48,740 nucleotides of DNA, from assembly GCA_039934635.1 (NCBI GenBank), contig JBDTLT010000017.1, forward strand, positions 1 to 48,740, given 5' to 3'. A program made the position numbers and the translations under genes. Positions 1 to 9,854 of this stretch are shown here, piece after piece. Under the pieces are notes generated by a model. The model saw only the letters and a program-made list of their open reading frames with translations, searched no databases and was not told where the DNA came from. Position 1 is the first letter of the stretch; the number at the start of each line of letters is the position of its first letter. The DNA comes from DATLFA01 sp039934635. Lineage in GTDB: Bacteria; Actinomycetota; Acidimicrobiia; Acidimicrobiales; WLNW01.

Positions 1-446
1 GCAACTTCGTCCTCAACGACGAGCGTTTCGCCGGTGCGAACATTCTCGTCGCCGGGCCCAACTTCGGCACCGGATCATCGCGTGAGCACGCCGTGTGGGC
101 GATCCAGCAATACGGATTCGATGCCGTGATCTCGCCGCGTTTCGCCGACATCTTTCGCAACAACTGCACCAAGAACGGATTGGTACCGGTGCAGGTGACG
201 CCCGAAGTCGGCAAGCAATTGCTGGCGGCGGTCGAGGCCGACCCCTCGCTCGAGATCACGATCGATCTCGAGCGCCTCACCGTCGAAGCACCCGCAATCG
301 GCGTGACCGCATCGTTCCCGATGGACCCCTCGACGCGCGACCGGTTCCTCAACGGCCTCGACGACATCGGCATCACGCTGCACCACGCGGACGAGATCTC
401 GACCTTCGAGCAGCAGCGCCCCGACTGGATGCCCGCCGTCAACTGA
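1..446 (+). CDS. leuD: 3-isopropylmalate dehydratase small subunit, 5'-truncated
   Basis: This is the C-terminal ~147 residues of LeuD. The reading frame is open through the window edge, so about 50 N-terminal residues lie outside. LeuD pairs with LeuC (4Fe-4S) to isomerise 2-isopropylmalate to 3-isopropylmalate in cytosolic leucine synthesis. The diagnostic aconitase swivel-domain motif GPNFGTGSSREHA is encoded near base 55-95 and is followed by the family block SPRFADIFRNNCTKNGLVPV. The protein ends PDWMPAVN at 446. leuC would be expected just upstream. leuA lies 2 kb downstream on the opposite strand, so this is a leucine-biosynthesis neighbourhood. Identification is confident. Confidence 0.95.
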   Translation, partial: NFVLNDERFAGANILVAGPNFGTGSSREHAVWAIQQYGFDAVISPRFADIFRNNCTKNGLVPVQVTPEVGKQLLAAVEADPSLEITIDLERLTVEAPAIGVTASFPMDPSTRDRFLNGLDDIGITLHHADEISTFEQQRPDWMPAVN

Positions 447-558
447 CCCGTCCTGAACCGTGCTCGACCCGTTGGGTGGGCGGATATTTGGCCGATGGGG
501 AACCGGTGAGCGAGTCGGTACGTCCGATGAGGCGAACCAATCCATCGGAGGACATTCC

Positions 559-2520
559 ATGCGCGTGCACCTGCGGATCGCCACGGTCGCCGCTCTCACT
601 CTCGGCGTCGGCCTCGGTGCCTGTTCCAAGGACGACCCCGGCGCCGGGCCCCTCGGGGGGATCGGCAGCCTGCAGTTCGCGGCCCGGCTGAGGCCTGTGG
701 CCAACTGCGACTCGTTGCTCGATCATCTGCGCGAGGAAGCCGCGGCCCGCGTGGGGCCCTACGGCCTCAACGGCGGCGGCCCCATCATGATGTTCGATGC
801 GATGGGTTCGAGCTCCGGTGGCCGCGCGGTCGCCCCCACCGCCGCGCCCGAGTCAAAGGGCCTTGCCCGCGACGCGGCAACCGATCAGGGCTTCTCGAAC
901 ACGAACGTGCAAGAGGTCGGCATCGACGAACCCGACCTCGTGAAGACCGACGGCTCGCGCATCTTGGTCGTCGCCAACGGCGTGTTCCACGTCGTCGATC
1001 TGAAAGGCGCGCCGCCGAAGCTCGTCGGCACGATCGATCTCGGCGACGACAACTTCCAACCGACCGAAATCCTCGTCTCGGGCAACCGGGTGCTCGTATT
1101 CGGCACCAGCTTCGGCTTTCGTGGTGGAGTGATCGCGCCGAACACCAAGGTCGCCGGCGGCATCGCCCAGGACATCGCGCCGGATTCGGGCCGCCAATCG
1201 TCGACGATCACCGAGCTCGACCTGTCCGCGCCGGACACACCACGCGTCGTGAAGCGCCTCGAAGTCGAAGGTGACTATCTGACGGCGCGTCAGATCGGCA
1301 CGGTCGCTCGCGTGGTTGTGCGTTCGTATCCGCAAGATCTGCCGTTCGTGTATCCGCAGAACGAAGCGGGCGAAGCGCGGGCCAAGGAACTCAACCAACA
1401 AACGGTTCGCGAGTCGAAGCTCGAGGACTGGCTGCCGTTGTACCGCCTCGAAGATGCGGCGGGCAAGCAGTTGCAGCAAGGCCAACTCGCGCAGTGCACC
1501 AACGTCGACATGCCGACCGAATTCGCCGGCTTCGGCACGCTGTCGGTGCTCACCTTCGACCTGACGAAGACCATCGGCAACGGCGACGCGGTATCGATCC
1601 TCAGCAATGGCGACACGGTCTACGCATCGGACAAGAACCTCTACGTCGCGACGACGAGCTATATCGCACCCGAAGAGCAACAGACCCGTGACTTCGCCGC
1701 TGACTATTCGACGTCGATCCACTCCTTCGACATCAGCGGCGCCAAACCCGCCGGCTACACCGCGTCGGGCACCGTGCCGGGACATCTGCTCAACCAGTTC
1801 TCGATGTCCGAATACGACGGCCATCTGCGCGCCGCGACCACCAATGGTGCGCCGTGGGGCGCGGGAACCGACAGCACCATCACCGTGCTCCAACGCGACG
1901 GCGCCCGTCTCGACCGTGTCGGCCAAGTGAGCGGCATGGGCAAGGGCGAGCGTATCTACTCCGTGCGCTACGTGGGGGCGACGGCGTATGTCGTCACGTT
2001 CCGCCAGACCGACCCGTTCTACACGGTCGACCTGGCGAACCCGACGGCACCCCGCGTCGTCGGCGAACTCAAGATCCCCGGGTACTCGGGCTACCTCCAC
2101 CCGATCGGCACGAAGTACGTGCTCGGCATCGGCCAAGACGCCAACGCGCAAGGCCGGGTGTCGGGGACGAAGGTGTCGCTGTTCGACGTGAGCGATCTCG
2201 CCAACCCGACCGAGGTCGCGACATGGAAGCAGCCGAACAGCAACTCACAGGCCGAGTACGACCACCATGCGTTCCTCTATTGGGACGAACGCAAGATCGC
2301 AGTGCTACCCGTCTACGGCAACGACGGCAGCAACACCGCCGTCATCTTGTCGATCGATCCGCAAAAGGGCATCACCGAAGTCGGCCGCATCAGCCATTCG
2401 CAGGATTCGCCCATCGTGCGCTCGCTCGTCGCCGCCGACCACCTGTGGACCGTGTCGAACGAACGCCTGCAGGCCAACTCGTTCACCGACCTCGCCGTCA
2501 CCAGCCGCATCGACCTCTGA
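559..2520 (+). CDS. Secreted beta-propeller lipoprotein
   Basis: 653 residues. The ATG at 559 is preferred over the in-frame upstream start at 460 because GGAGG (547-551) sits 7 nt before it and the protein then begins with a lipoprotein signal peptide (MRVHLRIATVAALTLGVGLG-AC, lipobox Cys22). After a Gly/Ala-rich linker the motif NVQEVGIDEPDLVKTDG and repeated blade-like segments ending VFGTS, YVATTSY, VVTFRQTDPFY and VSLFDVSDLANPTEVATWKQ match the actinobacterial/archaeal secreted C-terminal beta-propeller family (Pfam Beta_propel, COG4880). No catalytic function is known for the family; binding or scaffolding at the outer face of the membrane is likely. It is monocistronic and followed by a strong hairpin. 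Confidence 0.85.
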   Translation: MRVHLRIATVAALTLGVGLGACSKDDPGAGPLGGIGSLQFAARLRPVANCDSLLDHLREEAAARVGPYGLNGGGPIMMFDAMGSSSGGRAVAPTAAPESKGLARDAATDQGFSNTNVQEVGIDEPDLVKTDGSRILVVANGVFHVVDLKGAPPKLVGTIDLGDDNFQPTEILVSGNRVLVFGTSFGFRGGVIAPNTKVAGGIAQDIAPDSGRQSSTITELDLSAPDTPRVVKRLEVEGDYLTARQIGTVARVVVRSYPQDLPFVYPQNEAGEARAKELNQQTVRESKLEDWLPLYRLEDAAGKQLQQGQLAQCTNVDMPTEFAGFGTLSVLTFDLTKTIGNGDAVSILSNGDTVYASDKNLYVATTSYIAPEEQQTRDFAADYSTSIHSFDISGAKPAGYTASGTVPGHLLNQFSMSEYDGHLRAATTNGAPWGAGTDSTITVLQRDGARLDRVGQVSGMGKGERIYSVRYVGATAYVVTFRQTDPFYTVDLANPTAPRVVGELKIPGYSGYLHPIGTKYVLGIGQDANAQGRVSGTKVSLFDVSDLANPTEVATWKQPNSNSQAEYDHHAFLYWDERKIAVLPVYGNDGSNTAVILSIDPQKGITEVGRISHSQDSPIVRSLVAADHLWTVSNERLQANSFTDLAVTSRIDL

Positions 2521-2529
2521 CGTGGCGTT

Positions 2530-2572
2530 CTCGCTGTCGAACGTGGAGATATGTTCCACGTTCGACAGCGAG
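2530..2572. terminator. Bidirectional terminator-like hairpin between convergent genes
   Basis: A perfect 18-bp inverted repeat (left arm 2530-2547, right arm 2555-2572, 7-nt loop) lies between the beta-propeller stop (2520) and the leuA stop (2590, opposite strand). There is no U-tract on either side, so it is either a U-less terminator or an mRNA 3'-end stabiliser. The arms contain CGAAC/GTTCG, but the spacing does not fit an actinobacterial LexA box. Confidence 0.75.
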
Positions 2573-2589
2573 TTCGGGGGTTCGCGGGG

Positions 2590-4164
<1,575 letters not shown>

Positions 4165-4215
4165 CTCGTGTCCCTTTTCTCGAACGGTCTCTCGTGTGTT
4201 TGGCCCCAATAACGC

Positions 4216-4249
4216 AAAAACCCCCTGGGCCGAAACGGCGCAGGAGGTT
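4216..4249 (-). terminator. leuA attenuator terminator
   Basis: On the minus strand the segment folds as a G/C-rich stem (AACCTCCTG pairing with CCAGGGGGTT, one C-C mismatch, then GCCG-TTT-CGGC) and runs directly into five U residues (4216-4220 read in reverse). It is a textbook intrinsic terminator, placed between the leader peptide and leuA, 52 nt upstream of the leuA start. Its position means it can only act as an attenuator of leuA. Confidence 0.85.
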
Positions 4250-4251
4250 AC

Positions 4252-4274
4252 CGGCGAGCACTATGTGCTCGCCG
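4252..4274 (-). promoter_or_regulatory. Leader hairpin directly after the leader-peptide stop codon
   Basis: Perfect 10-bp stem (CGGCGAGCAC / GTGCTCGCCG) with a 3-nt loop. It begins one base after the TAA of the leader peptide (4275-4277) and ends two bases before the terminator stem, so a ribosome on the stop codon would cover its 5' arm. This is the arrangement expected of a translation-sensing attenuator. Which alternative fold acts as antiterminator is not resolved. Confidence 0.7.
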
Positions 4275-4316
4275 TTACGTAAGAAGGAGGCTCGACAGAC
4301 GAGTTACCTGATGCAT
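4275..4316 (-). CDS. leuL: leuA leader peptide (leucine-rich, 13 aa)
   Basis: Encodes MHQVTRLSSLLLT: four Leu in thirteen residues, three of them consecutive (CTC CTT CTT) immediately before Thr and the stop. It is followed by a hairpin and an intrinsic terminator and then leuA, so it should report charged tRNA-Leu levels by ribosome stalling. Leucine leader peptides upstream of leuA are known in other actinobacteria. There is no Shine-Dalgarno; the ATG is 8 nt downstream of a TAGAGT -10 box, so translation is probably leaderless. The gene symbol is by analogy. Confidence 0.8.
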   Translation of the reverse strand: MHQVTRLSSLLLT

Positions 4317-4324
4317 TGATTTGG

Positions 4325-4330
4325 ACTCTA
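4325..4330 (-). promoter_or_regulatory. -10 box of the leuA leader transcript
   Basis: TAGAGT on the minus strand, 8 nt before the leader-peptide ATG. A weak -35 candidate, TTGCGG, lies at 4350-4355 (19-nt spacer). The geometry places the transcription start at or next to the ATG. Confidence 0.5.
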
Positions 4331-4432
4331 GCCGAAGTCCCGGGCGATGCCGCAACCATTGTCGGGAACTTTTCCACGGCCCGAGCCGCCGTTGGAGCGG
4401 GCAGCAACGGTTCGTGGGGGCGAGGCGGCGGG

Positions 4433-4438
4433 TAGCGT
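4433..4438 (+). promoter_or_regulatory. -10 box for the sunset-domain protein
   Basis: TAGCGT about 56 nt upstream of the ATG at 4495. It leaves room for a conventional leader with the GAGGAG ribosome site at 4483-4488. Confidence 0.35.
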
Positions 4439-4494
4439 GTTCCCTCACGGTTCGGGCGCGGCCGCCGATACGAACCGCCAAGAGGAGTACCACC

Positions 4495-4893
4495 ATGGCC
4501 CGCCGCGGCAAGAAAAAATCACTGTTCCGCCGTATCCGACGGCTGTTGTTCCTGGCATCGGCCGCGGGCGCCATCGTGCGCTTCGCCATGGCCCGACGCC
4601 CGAAGAACCAGGCGAGTGCGCCGCAGGCCCCCGAATGGACCCCGCTGCGGGTCGCGTCGACCGCCCCCGCACAAGCCGCCCCGTCCGACACCTCGGCCGC
4701 GACCGACACGAGCGCCGATTGGGTCGCAGCGGTCGATGGCGCCTGCCCGATCTCCCATCCGGTGAAAGGCAACGCCAACAGCGGCATCTATCACGTGCCC
4801 GGTGGCCGCTTCTACGAATCCACCGTGCCCGAGCGCTGCTACCGCGACGAGTCCGCCGCCGAGGCCGACGGCATGCGCGCGTCCAAGCGCTGA
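4495..4893 (+). CDS. Small sunset-domain protein with basic N-terminus
   Basis: 132 residues. The ATG is preceded by GAGGAG with a 6-nt spacer; the open frame extends further upstream but lacks a ribosome site there. The N-terminus is very basic (MARRGKKKSLFRRIRRLLFLASAAG) and leads into one short hydrophobic segment, suggesting membrane association with the positive end inside. A Pro/Ala/Thr-rich linker follows. The C-terminal ~45 residues (VKGNANSGIYHVPGGRFY ... CYRDESAAEADGMRASKR) match the small domain called sunset, also found at the C-terminus of some secreted thermonucleases. Its function is not established, so none is assigned. Confidence 0.7.
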   Translation: MARRGKKKSLFRRIRRLLFLASAAGAIVRFAMARRPKNQASAPQAPEWTPLRVASTAPAQAAPSDTSAATDTSADWVAAVDGACPISHPVKGNANSGIYHVPGGRFYESTVPERCYRDESAAEADGMRASKR

Positions 4894-4898
4894 CCCGG

Positions 4899-4930
4899 GG
4901 CCCGAGCGGCCCTCAGAGCGGGGAGCCGGG
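4899..4930 (+). repeat. Dispersed intergenic repeat, copy A
   Basis: Begins GGCCCGAGCGGCCCTCAGAG and continues CGGGGAGCCGGG. It lies in the 41-nt gap between two convergent genes. Copies B (14591-14620, minus strand) and C (46459-46490) share about 26 of 30 positions. None lies in a coding region. Confidence 0.65.
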
Positions 4931-4934
4931 GCCG

Positions 4935-6503
4935 CTACGCGAGGCCGATGGCGTTGACCGACAAGATGCCCTTGTGCGCCGCGATCTCGGCCTGCACATC
5001 GGCTGACGCGCGCACGTCGGTACCGATCACGATCATCGCGGGTACACCATCGGCCGAGCGCCCGAGATGCATGTCGCCGATGTTGATGTGGTGTTGGCCG
5101 AGCACCGTGCCGACGAAGCCCACCATGCCCGGTTGATCGCGGTTGCGCACGACCAACATGTGATCGGCCGGTGGCACATCGACCGAGTGGTCATCGATCG
5201 ACACGATGCGGTGATCGCCCCGCACACCGACGAGCGTGCCGCCGAGTGTGTGCGCACCCCCGCGCACCGTGATGCAGTTGACGAAGTCTTTGGCCACCGG
5301 ATTGTTGGACGACTTGATCGTGATGCCGCGGTCGCGCGCGATGTTGGTGGCGTTGACGTAGGAGACCGGCTCGTCGCTCACGTACGCGAGCATGCCCTTG
5401 GTCAGCGACAGCGCGGTGAGCTTGTTGTCGTAGCCGCCGATGTCTCCTTGGAACTCGATCTCGATCGTGTCGGGCAATATGTCGCACAGCGACGCGAAGA
5501 GCCGACCGAGATTTTCGGCCAGCGGCAGGAACGGTCGCACCGTTTCGCTGACCGCGCTTGCGTCGACGTTGACCGCGAACGGTACGAAGTCACCGGCGAG
5601 GGCCAGCAACACCTGCTCGGCGATCGTGTCGCCCGCTTTGTCCTGTGCTTCGGCGGTGCTGGCACCGAGGTGCGGGGTCACGACGACGGAGTCGAGGGCG
5701 AACAACGGTGACTCGGTCATCGGTTCTTTGTTGAACACGTCGAGTGCCGCACCGGCGACGCGTCCTTCGCGGATCGCATCGGCGAGCGCCTCTTCGTCGA
5801 CGATGCCGCCGCGGGCGACGTTGACGACCCGCAACGACGGCTTGGCCTTCTTCAACAGATCGGCGTTGAGCAGGCCAACGGTCTGCGGTGTCTTGGCGAC
5901 GTGGATCGTGATGAAGTCGCTCTGCTCGACGAGCGTGTCGAGATCGACGAGGTCGACCGACAGCTGGCGGGCGCGCTCGGCGGCGACGTACGGATCGAAC
6001 GCCACGAGTCGCATGCCGAAGGCCAACGCGCGCTGCGCCACGAGCTTGCCGATGCGTCCGAGACCGATGATGCCGAGCGTCTTTTCGTAGAGCTCGACGC
6101 CCTCCCATTTGGTGCGTTCCCAACGACCGGCGCGCAGTGCGGAGTGCGCCTGGGGCACGTTGCGCGCTTGGGCGAGGATCAGCGCCATCGTATGCTCCGC
6201 CGCCGAGATCACGTTGGACTGCGGCGCGTTGACGACCATCACTCCGTGTCGCGTGGCGGCCTCGACGTCGACGTTGTCGAGACCGATGCCGGCGCGGCCG
6301 ACGACCACCAGTTCTTTGCCGTGGGCCAGCACGTCGGGCGTGACCTGTGTGGCCGATCGGATGATCAGGGCGTTGGCCGAGCCGATCTCGTTCAGCAACG
6401 CTTCAGGCGAGAGACCCTCGCGGACCACGACGTCGTGGCCGGCGTCACGCAAACGTTGCAGGCCGGTGTCGGCGATCTTCTCGGTGACCAGGATGAGAGC
6501 CAT
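4935..6503 (-). CDS. serA: D-3-phosphoglycerate dehydrogenase
   Basis: 522 residues, full length for the long SerA type with an allosteric substrate-binding domain and a C-terminal ACT domain. It oxidises 3-phosphoglycerate to 3-phosphohydroxypyruvate with NAD+, the first step of serine synthesis. Visible are the Rossmann motif LGIIGLGRIGKLVA, the catalytic Arg in VNVARGGIVDEEAL, the catalytic His in VVTPHLGASTAEAQDKAG, an intervening domain from about 310 to 450, and a terminal ACT domain (MLVVRNRDQPGMVGFVGTVL) that should bind serine. serC, the next enzyme in the pathway, is 3.4 kb away at 9855. The ribosome site is weak (GGGG). Confidence 0.95.
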   Translation of the reverse strand: MALILVTEKIADTGLQRLRDAGHDVVVREGLSPEALLNEIGSANALIIRSATQVTPDVLAHGKELVVVGRAGIGLDNVDVEAATRHGVMVVNAPQSNVISAAEHTMALILAQARNVPQAHSALRAGRWERTKWEGVELYEKTLGIIGLGRIGKLVAQRALAFGMRLVAFDPYVAAERARQLSVDLVDLDTLVEQSDFITIHVAKTPQTVGLLNADLLKKAKPSLRVVNVARGGIVDEEALADAIREGRVAGAALDVFNKEPMTESPLFALDSVVVTPHLGASTAEAQDKAGDTIAEQVLLALAGDFVPFAVNVDASAVSETVRPFLPLAENLGRLFASLCDILPDTIEIEFQGDIGGYDNKLTALSLTKGMLAYVSDEPVSYVNATNIARDRGITIKSSNNPVAKDFVNCITVRGGAHTLGGTLVGVRGDHRIVSIDDHSVDVPPADHMLVVRNRDQPGMVGFVGTVLGQHHINIGDMHLGRSADGVPAMIVIGTDVRASADVQAEIAAHKGILSVNAIGLA

Positions 6504-6574
6504 AAGGCCCCAAGTCTGCCCGACGACTGCGCTCGACCAACCTGGTTTACGCGCATTTCGCCGACGGCGGCGTT

Positions 6575-8515
6575 TTAGAGGGCAGCCGCGTTTTCGATGG
6601 TGACCGGCGCAACGGGATCGCCGAGGACGAACCCGAAGACCTGCGAATAGAAGTACGCCTCGGCCTCGAGGGCCCGGATGATGTTGGGCCCCTGTCGGAA
6701 ACCGTGACCTTCGCCGGCGAAGCAGAGGTAGGCATGCGTCAGCCCGCGTGCGGCCAACGCGTCGACGATCATCTGTGCTTGATTCGGCGGCACGATCTCG
6801 TCGTCGAGCCCCTGCAGCACGATCAGCGGGGTGGCCAAGTTTTCGAGATGATGGATGGGACTACGGGCGACGTAGACGTCGCGCGCTTGCGGATAGGGCC
6901 CGACCAATCCGTCGAGATAGCGCGATTCGAACTTGTGCGTATCACGCGCCAACGCCTCGAGATCGGCCACTCCGTAATGACTGGCGCCGGCCGCGAACTC
7001 GCCGGGATGAAACGCGAGCGCCGCCAGCACGGTGAAGCCGCCCGCGCTGCCGCCGGTTATCGCGACACGCGTGCCGTCGACCGCGCCGCCGGCGACGAGG
7101 TGATGCACCGCAGCGATGCAGTCGTCGACATCCGCGATGCCCCACGCACCCTCGAGCGCACGGCGGAAACGGCGGCCGTAGCCCGTGCTGCCGCGATAGT
7201 TCACGTCGACGACGGCGAGGCCCCGGCTGGTCCAGTAGCGCAGCCCGAGGTTGAGCCGCGTGCGCGCGGCACCGGTCGGCCCGCCGTGCGCCATCACGAT
7301 CAGCGGTGGCTTCTCCCCCGCCGGCGCGACGTGGGTCGCGCTCGCCGGCGCATAGAACAACGCGTGCGCGGTGGAATCGCCCGACGCGAAGCTGACCGGC
7401 TCGGGCGGCGGCAGGTACCGGGCGTCGAGATCGAGTTCGCGCGCGCGATGGACGCAGACGATGCCGGCGCGTTCGACGCGATACACCGCGGGCTCGCTGT
7501 CGTAGGACGCGCCGATGAAGAGGACCTGACCCTCGTCATCGCGCGCGAGTGCATCGATGAACGTGAGGCCGGTGGTCGTCGACACGTCGATGCCGTGGAC
7601 GATCAACGTGTCGCCGCCCGGCTCGCCCTGCACGTAGACGACGCGGCCATCGTCGAACACCAAGTAGCGCGACTGGCCGAACGCCCATGGTGGTGACGCG
7701 ATCTCGAAATCGCCGATGACGACCGGCTCGATGGTGCGACCGTCGATGCGCAAGCGGTAGAGGTTCCACCAATCGTTGCGGTCGGAACAGAAGTGGAGCG
7801 AGCCGTCGGGCGCCCACTCGGGCTGCACGATCGACTCGTCTTCACCGCCGGCTACGAGCCGCGCGTTGCGCGCCGTGCCGTCGGCGAAGTCGGCCACCCA
7901 GAGCTCGGTGCTGTCCCACGGCATGTTGGGATGGTTCCATTGCACCCACGCCAGCCGTGAACCGTCGGCGGACAGCCGCGGCGCGGCGTAGAAGTCGGCT
8001 CCGGTCGCCAGCGTCGACACGCGCGCCGTTGCGTCGAGTGCCACTGCGACCACTTCGTTCACCGCCTCTGTGCCCGGTGTGTGGCGCTCGCGCACACAGA
8101 TGTACCACGCGCCATCAGGCGTCGTGCGCCCGTCGGCAAAGCGATCGGCGCTCGCCTCGGTCGGCTCGGCGGTGAGGGCAATCGCCTCGCGAGGCGCCGA
8201 CGACACGTCGACGCGCCACAGACGCTGGTCGGCGAAGTTGCTGTAGATGATCTCGCCGTCGCGGACCGACCATGCACCGCCGCCGTACTCGTGCACGCGC
8301 GTGCGCACGTTGTGGTCCGGCGGAGTGACGTCGGTGAGCACACCGCCGGGGTCGCGGCGCACGATGACGGCGCGCCCCCGTTCGGCCGGTCGCGCTTCGC
8401 ACCAGTAGATCGAACCGTCGGCATCGACGGCGACGTCGTCGATGCGGGCCGCGCCTTCGACCAACATCGACGCGGATATCGGCGACGGCCACGAACCGTA
8501 GGGCGACTCGATCAT
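6575..8515 (-). CDS. Prolyl-oligopeptidase family (S9) peptidase
   Basis: 646 residues. The N-terminal ~390 residues look like a beta-propeller lid (repeated RVSTLATGADFYAAPRLSADGSRLAW, DGSLHFCSDRN and similar blades). The C-terminal alpha/beta hydrolase carries the catalytic triad: Ser490 in ITGGSAGG, Asp around 572 in LQGLDDEIVPP, and His around 604 in GEGHGF, with the oxyanion region MAHGGPTG. This order and size fit acylaminoacyl-peptidase or dipeptidyl-aminopeptidase-like S9C enzymes, which release residues from short peptides. No signal peptide is seen, so it is probably cytosolic. It starts 7 nt after the stop of the aminotransferase gene, so the two are co-transcribed, perhaps continuing into serA 71 nt further on. 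Confidence 0.9.
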   Translation of the reverse strand: MIESPYGSWPSPISASMLVEGAARIDDVAVDADGSIYWCEARPAERGRAVIVRRDPGGVLTDVTPPDHNVRTRVHEYGGGAWSVRDGEIIYSNFADQRLWRVDVSSAPREAIALTAEPTEASADRFADGRTTPDGAWYICVRERHTPGTEAVNEVVAVALDATARVSTLATGADFYAAPRLSADGSRLAWVQWNHPNMPWDSTELWVADFADGTARNARLVAGGEDESIVQPEWAPDGSLHFCSDRNDWWNLYRLRIDGRTIEPVVIGDFEIASPPWAFGQSRYLVFDDGRVVYVQGEPGGDTLIVHGIDVSTTTGLTFIDALARDDEGQVLFIGASYDSEPAVYRVERAGIVCVHRARELDLDARYLPPPEPVSFASGDSTAHALFYAPASATHVAPAGEKPPLIVMAHGGPTGAARTRLNLGLRYWTSRGLAVVDVNYRGSTGYGRRFRRALEGAWGIADVDDCIAAVHHLVAGGAVDGTRVAITGGSAGGFTVLAALAFHPGEFAAGASHYGVADLEALARDTHKFESRYLDGLVGPYPQARDVYVARSPIHHLENLATPLIVLQGLDDEIVPPNQAQMIVDALAARGLTHAYLCFAGEGHGFRQGPNIIRALEAEAYFYSQVFGFVLGDPVAPVTIENAAAL

Positions 8516-8522
8516 GCGACTG

Positions 8523-9722
8523 CTATCGCCGGCCGATGAAGTCGGCGATGCGAGTCACGCCCTCGCCCAACGCGTCGTCACCCAGCGCGAACGAGAGGCG
8601 GAAGTAGCCAGGCGAACCGAAGGCCTCGCCGGGTACGACCGCCACCTTGGCGTCTTCGAGGATGATCGTCGCCAGCTCGCTCGTGGAGGTGGCTTTGCGG
8701 CCGTTGAACGTGCGGCCGAGCACGCCTTCGAACGAGGGGAACGCGTAGAACGCTCCTTCGGGCTCGAGACAGATGACGCCGTCGATGCCGGAGAGCAACG
8801 CGTGCATCTTGATGCGGCGCCGATCGAACGCGGCGCGCATTTCGGCGACCGCAGTGAGGTCGCCGGACACCGCGGCGAGCGCGGCTGCCTGCGCGACGTT
8901 GCACACGTTGGACGTGCTGTGCGATTGCAGGTTGGTGGCGGCCTTGATGAGATCGCTGGGGCCGATCATCCAACCGACGCGCCAGCCCGTCATTGCATAT
9001 GTCTTGGCCACACCGTTGAGGATGACGACACGGTCACCGAGCTCGGGCACGATCGTCGCGATCGACGAAAACTCGCGGCCGGCGTAGACGAGGTGCTCGT
9101 AGATCTCGTCGGTGATGACCCAGATCCCTTTGTCGGCGGCCCACCGGCCGATTTCGAGTGTCTGCTCGCGCGAATAGACCGCCCCGGTCGGGTTGGACGG
9201 CGACACGAAGAGCAGCGCTTTGGTGCGCGGCGTGTAGGCGGCATCGAGTTGCTCGACGGTGACTTTGAAACCCGACGACACATCGGTGGGGATCACGACC
9301 GACGCCGCGCCGGCGAGCGCGATGGGTTCGGGATAGGTCGTCCAATAGGGCGCGGGCAGCAACACTTCGTCGCCAGGGTTGAGCAACGCCTCGAACGTGT
9401 TGTAGACGGCCTGCTTGCCCCCGTTGGTGACCAAGATGTTGGCCGCCGACGTCGCGAAGCCGGAGTCGCGGGCGGTCTTGGCGGCGATCGCTTCGCGCAG
9501 CTCGGGCAGCCCGGCGGCGGGCGTATAGCGGTGGTACTTGGGGTTGCGACACGCGATCACCGCGGCGTCGACGATGTGTTCGGGTGTGGGGAAGTCGGGT
9601 TCGCCGGCACCGAAACCGATCACGGGCTCGCCCGCCGCCTGCAGCGCCTTTGCCTTGGCGTCGACGGCGAGGGTGGCGGATTCGGTGATGGCGCCGATGC
9701 GGCGCGAGATTCGTTCGGACAT
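8523..9722 (-). CDS. Class I/II PLP aminotransferase, aspartate-type
   Basis: 399 residues from the ATG at 9722 (MSERISRRIGAITESATLAV). Alternative in-frame ATGs exist at 9731 and 9764, and none has a convincing ribosome site. The signature of subgroup I-gamma aspartate aminotransferases is clear: GAGEPDFPTPEHIVDAA near the N-terminus, NGGKQAVYNTFEALLNPGDEV, the substrate loop SPSNPTGAVYSREQ, and the PLP-binding Lys in LNGVAKTYAMTGWRVGW. It likely transfers the amino group between aspartate (or a related acid) and 2-oxoglutarate. It sits divergently from serC with 132 nt between starts. The exact substrate cannot be read from sequence; prephenate or other acceptors are possible in this subgroup. 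Confidence 0.9.
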   Translation of the reverse strand: MSERISRRIGAITESATLAVDAKAKALQAAGEPVIGFGAGEPDFPTPEHIVDAAVIACRNPKYHRYTPAAGLPELREAIAAKTARDSGFATSAANILVTNGGKQAVYNTFEALLNPGDEVLLPAPYWTTYPEPIALAGAASVVIPTDVSSGFKVTVEQLDAAYTPRTKALLFVSPSNPTGAVYSREQTLEIGRWAADKGIWVITDEIYEHLVYAGREFSSIATIVPELGDRVVILNGVAKTYAMTGWRVGWMIGPSDLIKAATNLQSHSTSNVCNVAQAAALAAVSGDLTAVAEMRAAFDRRRIKMHALLSGIDGVICLEPEGAFYAFPSFEGVLGRTFNGRKATSTSELATIILEDAKVAVVPGEAFGSPGYFRLSFALGDDALGEGVTRIADFIGRR

Positions 9723-9842
9723 GGCGCGCATGTTTGCACGCGACCCCGCCCGATCACGAAGCAATTGCGGTCATTGCTGGTGACAACTGACGCAATTCAC
9801 CAAAAGGTCGCCAATTCCCCGGGCAGGAGGGCGGCGACCGGC

Positions 9843-9848
9843 CATAGT
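9843..9848 (+). promoter_or_regulatory. -10 box of serC
   Basis: CATAGT, 6 nt before the GTG at 9855. Weak match at the first base, but the position is that of a leaderless transcript and there is no ribosome site closer. Confidence 0.4.
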
Positions 9849-9854
9849 GGTGCA

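Noticed and set aside
460..558. Upstream in-frame start for the beta-propeller gene
   Set aside because: It would bury the lipoprotein signal peptide 33 residues inside the protein; the ATG at 559 has GGAGG at the right distance.
2530..2572. SOS/LexA box
   Set aside because: CGAAC and GTTCG occur but are 16 nt apart rather than 4, and the site is between two gene ends.
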